DNA from: an uncultured Clostridia bacterium
GTDB taxonomy: Bacteria > Bacillota > Clostridia > Oscillospirales > CAG-272
Length of the DNA stretch: 10,475 nucleotides
Assembly: GCA_947304475.1 (NCBI GenBank)
Contig: CAMZBE010000018.1
Location: 1-10,475, forward strand
Direction of reading: 5' to 3'
Below the pieces are notes generated by a model, which saw only the letters and a program-made list of their open reading frames with translations, searched no databases and was not told the DNA's origin. Shown here in pieces: positions 6,086 through 10,475 of this stretch. Position numbers and translations under genes: made by a program. Numbering within the stretch: the first letter of the stretch is position 1; each line of letters starts with the position of its first letter.

Positions 6086-6528
6086 CCGAACGCGAAACAA
6101 AGCCAAAAGAGAAAAGGAAGCCCCGCCTTTTGGAACGTATCGGGGGCTTCCCCGTCCTTCTGCTCGCTCTGGCAGGGATCCTCTTGCTCCTGTCGGGGAG
6201 CGGGCTGTTCGGCGCGAAAAGCGAAAAGAACGCGAGCGCGACCGATCCCGCCGCCTACCGCCTTGCGCTCGAAACCGAACTGGCGTCTCTCTGCGCCGAG
6301 GTCAGGGGCGTCGGGCGGGTGACGGTGATGATCACGCTGAAAGAAGGGGAGAGGACCACCTACGCGGGCTCCAAAACCGCGTCGGTATCCCCGCCGTCGG
6401 TGCTCGGTGCGGCGATCGTCTGCGACGGGGGCGGCGACGCGGAGATCAGAAACGAACTGACGCGCCTGACGTCGGCTCTGCTCGGGATCGGCGCAAACCG
6501 CGTCACGGTCTCCGAGCGACGCAGGTAG
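6082..6528 (+). CDS. spoIIIAG: Stage III sporulation protein AG
   Basis: Forms a large ring in the intermembrane space in Bacillus, as part of the mother cell-forespore channel. The 148-residue product has a basic cytosolic start (1-18), one membrane helix (about 22-43) and the characteristic soluble domain. That domain shows ETELASLCAEVRGVGRVTVM (64-83), ITLKEGERT, then VLGAAIVCDGGGDAEIRNEL (107-126) and a C-terminal helix-strand unit ALLGIGANRVTVSE. The helix-strand-strand ring-building pattern is recognisable. The start is the ATG at 6082 with AAGGAG at 6068-6073 and an 8-base spacer; an upstream in-frame Met at 6025 lies inside spoIIIAF and has no such site. At 148 residues it is shorter than the roughly 200-230 of some Bacillus homologues, mainly in the linker. 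Confidence 0.94.
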   Translation: MTERETKPKEKRKPRLLERIGGFPVLLLALAGILLLLSGSGLFGAKSEKNASATDPAAYRLALETELASLCAEVRGVGRVTVMITLKEGERTTYAGSKTASVSPPSVLGAAIVCDGGGDAEIRNELTRLTSALLGIGANRVTVSERRR

Positions 6529-6588
6529 CGCATACCGCGGCGAAGCGGCGCATAGAATGAAACAAAAAAACAACGGGGGGCAAACAAT

Positions 6589-7143
6589 ATGGCAAAACTT
6601 CACGGCGTCAAGCGGTTTTTCGGAAAGGTCGGAAAACGGAACTGGATCATTCTCTCGGCGGTACTCCTGATCGGCGCGGCGGTCTACCTGAACTACCTGT
6701 GGTTCTACGATCCCGCCGACGCGATCGGCTACGGTGAGAACAACGCGGTCGACGCGGGGGCAAACGCAAGCGACGGTGCGGCGGCGTCGGGCGACGCGGA
6801 CTACTTCACGGCGGCGGAACTCTCGCGCAAGCAAACGCGCGACGAGGCGATCGAGGTCCTGCAGTCGGTCGTGCGCGACACCGAGGAGGGCAGCGAGGAA
6901 CACGCGTCTGCGCTCTCGGGCATCTCGGGAATCGCCGTCAATATGGAGCGTGAAGCCAACATCGAGAGTCTGGTCGAGGCAAAGGGGTTCTCGCCCTGCG
7001 TCGCGGTGGTGAACGGCGACCGCGCGAGCATCGTGGTCTCGCACGACGCCGAACTGAACAGCGCGGATAACGCCCGGATCTGCACCATCGTCTACGAGCA
7101 GACCGGGATCCTGCCGCAAAACGTGACGATCATACGCAAATAA
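6589..7143 (+). CDS. spoIIIAH: Stage III sporulation protein AH (SpoIIQ partner)
   Basis: The mother-cell membrane protein whose extracellular domain docks with forespore SpoIIQ to form the channel. The 184-residue sequence has a basic N-terminus and one membrane helix (about 20-37). A low-complexity Ala/Gly/Asp linker follows (42-70). The YscJ/FliF-like domain begins DYFTAAELSRKQTRDEAIEV (71-90), continues NMEREANIESLVEAKGF (118-134) and ends GILPQNVTIIRK. All the family landmarks and the usual length are present. The ribosome binding site is unusual, GGGGGG at 6575-6580. The 60 bases separating it from spoIIIAG are the largest gap inside the operon and show no obvious promoter. No hairpin terminator follows. 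Confidence 0.95.
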   Translation: MAKLHGVKRFFGKVGKRNWIILSAVLLIGAAVYLNYLWFYDPADAIGYGENNAVDAGANASDGAAASGDADYFTAAELSRKQTRDEAIEVLQSVVRDTEEGSEEHASALSGISGIAVNMEREANIESLVEAKGFSPCVAVVNGDRASIVVSHDAELNSADNARICTIVYEQTGILPQNVTIIRK

Positions 7144-7165
7144 AGCGAAAATCGCCCGTAAACGA

Positions 7166-7194
7166 TTGACAGACGGCTCTCCTTCTGCTATAAT
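7166..7194 (+). promoter_or_regulatory. Perfect-consensus sigma-A promoter for asd
   Basis: TTGACA (7166-7171) and TATAAT (7189-7194) are both exact consensus, separated by exactly 17 bp. Transcription would start near 7201, leaving a short leader of about 30 bases with AAGGAG at 7218-7223 before the asd ATG. No riboswitch fits in this leader. Confidence 0.9.
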
Positions 7195-7231
7195 ACGATA
7201 TAATGTTTTTCTCTTTGAAGGAGAGTGCGCT

Positions 7232-8314
7232 ATGCAGAAACTCAAAGCGGGTGTCGTCGGCGCGACCGGCATGGTCGGTCAGCGGTTCGTCACCCTGCTC
7301 GAAAATCATCCCTACTTTGAACTGACGGCTGTCGTCGCCAGCCCCCGTTCCGCGGGCAAGACCTACCGCGAGGCGGTGGGCGAGCGCTGGAAGATGAAGA
7401 CGCCGATGCCCGAGGACGTCGCCCAAATGACCGTTCTCTCTTCGGACGATATTGACACGGTCAAGTCGCTCGTCGATTTCGTGTTCTGCGCCGTCGATAT
7501 GAAAAAAGAAGAAATCAAGGCGCTCGAGGAACGCTACGCGAAGGCGGAGATCCCCGTGGTCTCGAACAACTCGGCGAACCGCTGGACGCCCGACGTCCCG
7601 ATGGTGATTCCCGAGATCAACGACGCGCACCTTGCCGTGATCGAAGCGCAGAGAAAGCGTCTCGGCACCAAGCGCGGGTTCATCGCCGTCAAGCCCAACT
7701 GCTCGATCCAGAGTTACGTTCCCGCCCTGACGCCGCTTCTTCCCTACGGTATCAAGCGCGTCGTCGCCACGACCTATCAGGCGATCAGCGGCGCGGGTAA
7801 GACCTTCCGCGAGTGGCCCGAAATGATCGACAACGTGATCCCGTACATCGGCGGCGAGGAAGAGAAGAGCGAGCAGGAACCTCTGCGCGTCTGGGGACGC
7901 GTCGAGGACGGCAAGATCGTCAAAGCCGACGCCCCGCTCATCACGACGCAGTGCATCCGCGTCCCGGTCTCCGACGGGCACACCGCCGCGGTCTTCGTCG
8001 ACTTCGAAAAGAAGCCGGGTAAGGAAGAGATCCTCGAGGCGTGGCGCAACTTCAAAGGCAAACCGCAGATCCTCGGACTGCCGAGCGCGCCCGAACAGTT
8101 CATCACCTATTTTGAAGAAGACAACCGCCCGCAGGCGGCGCTCGACCGCGATCTCTACGGCGGTATGGGCGTCTCGGTCGGACGGCTCCGCGAGGATACG
8201 CTCTTCGACTACAAGTTCGTCGGTCTCTCGCATAACACGCTGCGAGGCGCCGCCGGCGGCGCGGTGCTGATCGCCGAACTGCTCTACCGCGAAGGGTACC
8301 TGACAGCGAAATAA
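7232..8314 (+). CDS. asd: Aspartate-semialdehyde dehydrogenase
   Basis: Reduces L-aspartyl-4-phosphate to L-aspartate-4-semialdehyde with NADPH, the branch point toward lysine/diaminopimelate, threonine and methionine. The 360-residue protein shows the Rossmann motif VGATGMVGQRF (9-19), SNNSANR (111-117), and the active-site cysteine in KPNCSIQ (154-160, Cys157). TYQAISGAGK (181-190), RVPVSDGH (243-250, the likely catalytic His250) and NTLRGAAGGAVLIAEL (335-350) follow. The length and the 'PNCSIQ' and 'TLRGAAGG' wording are closer to the archaeal/fungal-type branch seen in many Clostridia than to the enterobacterial one. The start is the ATG with AAGGAG 8 bases upstream; a longer open frame begins inside the promoter and is rejected. 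Diaminopimelate and dipicolinate for the spore cortex and core derive from its product, but the link to the adjoining sporulation operon is positional only. Confidence 0.96.
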   Translation: MQKLKAGVVGATGMVGQRFVTLLENHPYFELTAVVASPRSAGKTYREAVGERWKMKTPMPEDVAQMTVLSSDDIDTVKSLVDFVFCAVDMKKEEIKALEERYAKAEIPVVSNNSANRWTPDVPMVIPEINDAHLAVIEAQRKRLGTKRGFIAVKPNCSIQSYVPALTPLLPYGIKRVVATTYQAISGAGKTFREWPEMIDNVIPYIGGEEEKSEQEPLRVWGRVEDGKIVKADAPLITTQCIRVPVSDGHTAAVFVDFEKKPGKEEILEAWRNFKGKPQILGLPSAPEQFITYFEEDNRPQAALDRDLYGGMGVSVGRLREDTLFDYKFVGLSHNTLRGAAGGAVLIAELLYREGYLTAK

Positions 8315-8333
8315 TCTCCCGCGGAAATAAAAG

Positions 8334-8376
8334 AAGCGTCCTTTCTCCCGTTTGACGGGGAAAGGACGCTTTTGTT
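8334..8376. terminator. Bidirectional terminator between asd and the Gfo/Idh gene
   Basis: The arm AAGCGTCCTTTC (8334-8345) pairs with GAAAGGACGCTT (8360-8371). An inner CCCG/CGGG extension is separated by a single bulged T and closes a TTTGA loop. TTTTGTT follows on the plus strand and CTTCTTTTATTT on the minus strand, which suits the convergent gene arrangement. Confidence 0.88.
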
Positions 8377-8503
8377 ATGAAAACCGGGTACGGTTGGCGT
8401 ACGCGCCGACGATCTCCGCCCCCTTTTCACGGGCGGCATTCAGACCTTCTCCGCGTGGACCTGCCGCGCGCCCCGGAGGGCGGATTTCCGCTTGCCCGCG
8501 CCG

Positions 8504-9589
8504 TCAATCGAAGACGACCGGTTTTCCTGTCTTCGACGAAACGTAGATCGCTTCCAGGATCTCGGAGACCACGAGCGCCTGCTCGGGCAGGACGACCGGG
8601 GGCGTATCCTCGACGATCGCCTTGATCCAGTTTCTCGCCTCGGTCAGTTCCGGGGACACCTTCGCGCCGTTGTAGAAGGCGACGCCGCCCGCGGAGACGT
8701 CCACCTCTTCCTTCACCTGCCGACCGAGATCGACGCGGTTGATGACGAGGTTGTTGTTCTTGATCTGCAGTCCCGCGCGGCTTCCGCAGAGGACGCAACT
8801 TCCCTCCTGCACCGGTTCGACGGTGTTGAGCGCCCAAGAGGTCTCAAGAAGGATGGTCGCGCCGTTCTTCATCACGATCATGGCGCACGCCGCCTCTTCG
8901 AGCGGAGTGGTGCTGACGCCGTTGTCCCCCCAGATGTTGCCCGCCTCGGGATGCTCGAGTTTCTTGTGCGTCTTGCCGAGCACCATTTTGGGCTCGTAGT
9001 TGTTCATCAGGTAGAGCGTCAGGTCGAGCGAGTGCGTCGCGATGTCGATGATCGGACCGCCTCCCTGCTCCTCTTCGTTAAGGAAAACGCCCCAGTTCGG
9101 GGTTCCGCGGCGACGGATCGCGAGGCAGTTCGCGTAATAGATCTCGCCGAGCGCCCCGGTCTCGATGTACTGCTTGGCGTACTGGCTCTGCGCTTTCTGC
9201 CGGTGCTGATATCCGATGGTCAGTTTCTTTCCGGTCGCCTTCGCCGCCTCGACCATCCGGCGGGCGTCCGCCGCCGTTTTCGCCATCGGCTTCTCGCACA
9301 TCACGTGCTTGCCGGCGTAGAGCGCGTCGATCGAGATGTCGGCGTGTTCACGGTTGGGCGTCAGGACGTGTACCACCTCGATCTCGGGATTTTTCAGCAG
9401 TTCGCGGTAGTCGGTGTAGACCTTCGCGTCGGGGGTGCCGTAGTCGCGCGCCGCCTTCTCCGCCCGTTCGGGAATGATATCGCAGAACGCGATCATGCGC
9501 ACGTTTTCGATCTTTTTGAGAGAAGGCATATGCTTGCCGTTTGCGATCCCTCCGCATCCGATAATGCCGATGTTGACGATCCGATCCAT
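8504..9589 (-). CDS. Gfo/Idh/MocA family NAD(P)-dependent oxidoreductase
   Basis: A two-domain dehydrogenase acting on a sugar, inositol or related polyol; the substrate cannot be read from the sequence. The 361-residue protein has an N-terminal Rossmann domain with GIIGCGGIANGKH (8-20), FCDIIPERAE (35-44) and the segment VLTPNREHADISIDAL (75-90). The conserved catalytic-lysine motif CEKPMAKT is at 98-105 (Lys100). The C-terminal domain contains GGGPIIDIATHSLDLTLYLM (176-195), with the aspartate and histidine (Asp182, His186) typical of the family active site. It ends cleanly in a strand-like KTGKPVVFD. The start at 9589 has AAGGAG on the minus strand at 9603-9598. It is divergent from an AraC-type regulator 109 bases away, a common layout for sugar-utilisation genes. 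Length and architecture are ordinary. No second gene follows in the operon before the terminator. Confidence 0.93.
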   Translation of the reverse strand: MDRIVNIGIIGCGGIANGKHMPSLKKIENVRMIAFCDIIPERAEKAARDYGTPDAKVYTDYRELLKNPEIEVVHVLTPNREHADISIDALYAGKHVMCEKPMAKTAADARRMVEAAKATGKKLTIGYQHRQKAQSQYAKQYIETGALGEIYYANCLAIRRRGTPNWGVFLNEEEQGGGPIIDIATHSLDLTLYLMNNYEPKMVLGKTHKKLEHPEAGNIWGDNGVSTTPLEEAACAMIVMKNGATILLETSWALNTVEPVQEGSCVLCGSRAGLQIKNNNLVINRVDLGRQVKEEVDVSAGGVAFYNGAKVSPELTEARNWIKAIVEDTPPVVLPEQALVVSEILEAIYVSSKTGKPVVFD

Positions 9590-9627
9590 GGTTTTGTCTC
9601 CTTCGCAAAAATATTTTCAAGAAAAGC

Positions 9628-9654
9628 ATAGCATTTTTCGGGCTTATATGCTAT
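9628..9654. repeat. Inverted repeat in the Gfo/AraC divergent intergenic region
   Basis: ATAGCAT (9628-9634) and its exact reverse complement ATGCTAT (9648-9654) are 20 bp apart start to start, about two helical turns, in an AT-rich region. It could be an operator or a weak hairpin; protein binding is inferred, not shown. Confidence 0.5.
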
Positions 9655-9659
9655 CATTA

Positions 9660-9688
9660 TTTTGTCAGGATATATCAATTTTTTGTCA
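9660..9688 (+). repeat. Direct repeat TTTTGTCA, 21 bp apart, ahead of the AraC-type gene
   Basis: TTTTGTCA occurs at 9660-9667 and again at 9681-9688, in the same orientation and 21 bp start to start. AraC-family regulators commonly bind direct half-sites at about this spacing. The second copy ends 10 bases before the regulator's start codon, a position suited to autoregulation. I did not find a confident promoter for either gene here. Confidence 0.55.
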
Positions 9689-9698
9689 TAGGTGAAAA

Positions 9699-10475
9699 AT
9701 GGAACGCTATTATACCGAAAAAGAGAACCGCGCCCTGAGAGGTCTCGGAATCGAGGTTTTCTATCAAACCAACGGTCCGCGCAACGTCTCCGCCCGCGCG
9801 CATATCCATTCTTCGACTGAACTGCTCTGGATCGAGCGGGGGAGTTACCGGAACTCGTCCGACGGACGGGAATACGACGCGGGACCGGGCGATCTGATCC
9901 TGCTCCGCCCCTTCACAATCCACTACGCGACGACGGGAGACGAACCCGAAAACGCCTACCACGTGATCAAGATCCGTTCTTCCTTTTTGCAGGAATTCTC
10001 CACAGGAGAAGCGATCGGAGAATCGTTTTCCGAACTGACGCTCTGCCGGACGGACTCGAAAGTGCTCTGGACGGAGCGCGAGGTCGAAGAGGCGGGATTA
10101 CTTCCCGCGCTCACCGATCTGGCGGCGGAAGAAACGCTCCGCCCCTTCCGGGAAATTGGGCTTCGGATCGGGGCGGGACGGCTCCTGCTCCTGTTGCTGC
10201 GCGATCTGTCCGCTCGGCGTCCCGCGGACGAGGCGCCGACGGCGGCGCCCGATTCGATCCTGAAGATCTACTCCGCCCTGCTCCTGATCAACCGCCGGTA
10301 CACCGAGGATCTGACCGAAGAACTCTGCGCCTCGGAGATCGGGTTCAGCCGCTGCTATTTCTCACGGGTATTCCGCCGCGTCGTCGGCGTCGGGTTCAAG
10401 CAATATCTGACCAACACCCGGCTCCGTCGGGCGGCACGGGAATTGCTCACCACCGACCGCCCGGTCGGCGAGATC
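9699..10475 (+). CDS. AraC-family transcriptional regulator (3' end beyond the window)
   Basis: A ligand-responsive transcription factor; 259 codons are visible and the frame stays open to the last base. The N-terminal part is a cupin-like sensor domain: RAHIHSSTELLWIERGSYR (33-51), with paired histidines 35 and 37, then AGPGDLILLRPFTIHYATTG (61-80). This is the usual AraC effector-binding barrel. After a linker rich in Pro/Ala (172-185), the first helix-turn-helix follows: YTEDLTEELCASEIGFSRCY (201-220) and FSRVFRRVVGVGFKQYL. The second helix-turn-helix is cut off just after TTDRPVGEI. The ATG at 9699 is preceded by a weak AGGTG. It is divergent from the Gfo/Idh gene and probably controls it; the ligand is unknown, although the neighbour suggests a sugar-type compound. 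Confidence 0.93.
   Translation, partial: MERYYTEKENRALRGLGIEVFYQTNGPRNVSARAHIHSSTELLWIERGSYRNSSDGREYDAGPGDLILLRPFTIHYATTGDEPENAYHVIKIRSSFLQEFSTGEAIGESFSELTLCRTDSKVLWTEREVEEAGLLPALTDLAAEETLRPFREIGLRIGAGRLLLLLLRDLSARRPADEAPTAAPDSILKIYSALLLINRRYTEDLTEELCASEIGFSRCYFSRVFRRVVGVGFKQYLTNTRLRRAARELLTTDRPVGEI

Noticed and set aside
6529..6588. Possible regulatory element in the spoIIIAG-spoIIIAH gap
   Set aside because: It contains only a loose repeat of GCGCATA and an A-run; there is no promoter or strong hairpin.
5479..7272. A 597-residue open frame on the minus strand across spoIIIAE-spoIIIAH
   Set aside because: It overlaps four recognisable spoIIIA genes, is rich in Arg/Asp/Pro as expected for antisense of GC-rich coding DNA, and shows no domain or start signal.
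8492..9631. A 379-residue plus-strand frame opposite the Gfo/Idh gene
   Set aside because: It is exactly antisense to a gene with clear Rossmann and EKP motifs, lacks a ribosome binding site and has antisense-type composition.

Overview
The window looks like part of a spore-forming, fairly GC-rich member of the Clostridia (Bacillota), probably from a metagenome or gut-type genome. Its core is a complete eight-gene spoIIIA operon (spoIIIAA to spoIIIAH), found only in endospore formers. Codon third positions are strongly G/C, promoters are of the Bacillota sigma-A type, and Shine-Dalgarno sites are AAGGAG-like. The taxonomic placement is inference from gene content and sequence style.

Layout. 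Positions 1 to about 95 carry the end of an unrelated minus-strand reading frame (a CHB_HEX_C-like repeat domain). It is fused, at about 77-92, to a plus-strand cinA/pncC fragment that lacks its catalytic serine motif. This is either an assembly chimera or a real truncating rearrangement. Next come a 6-phosphofructokinase gene (489-1553) and a translationally coupled small membrane protein (1553-1939), closed by a strong terminator. A second hairpin separates this unit from a convergent minus-strand gene for an AbrB-family regulator with a four-cysteine tail (2099-2350). That regulator and the spoIIIA operon (2507-7143) are divergent. The region between them carries a consensus sigma-A promoter for the regulator and two exact Spo0A-box cores exactly 30 bp apart.

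Aspartate-semialdehyde dehydrogenase (7232-8314) follows with its own perfect-consensus promoter, and a bidirectional terminator closes it. A Gfo/Idh/MocA oxidoreductase (8504-9589, minus) and an AraC-family regulator (9699 to the window end, plus, truncated) form a divergent pair. Their intergenic region contains direct and inverted repeats at helical-turn spacing.

How the genes fit together. The centre is a sporulation block: SpoIIIAA-AH build the mother-cell side of the channel to the forespore, and the divergent AbrB-like regulator is a plausible Spo0A target. The flanks are metabolic: glycolysis, the aspartate/lysine/diaminopimelate branch, and a probable sugar-derivative oxidoreductase with its regulator. 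I found no mobile element, CRISPR array, RNA gene or convincingly new biological system. The points most worth checking are the left-end chimera, the paired Spo0A boxes, a 20-bp perfect palindrome at the end of pfkA, and the repeats in the AraC/Gfo intergenic region.
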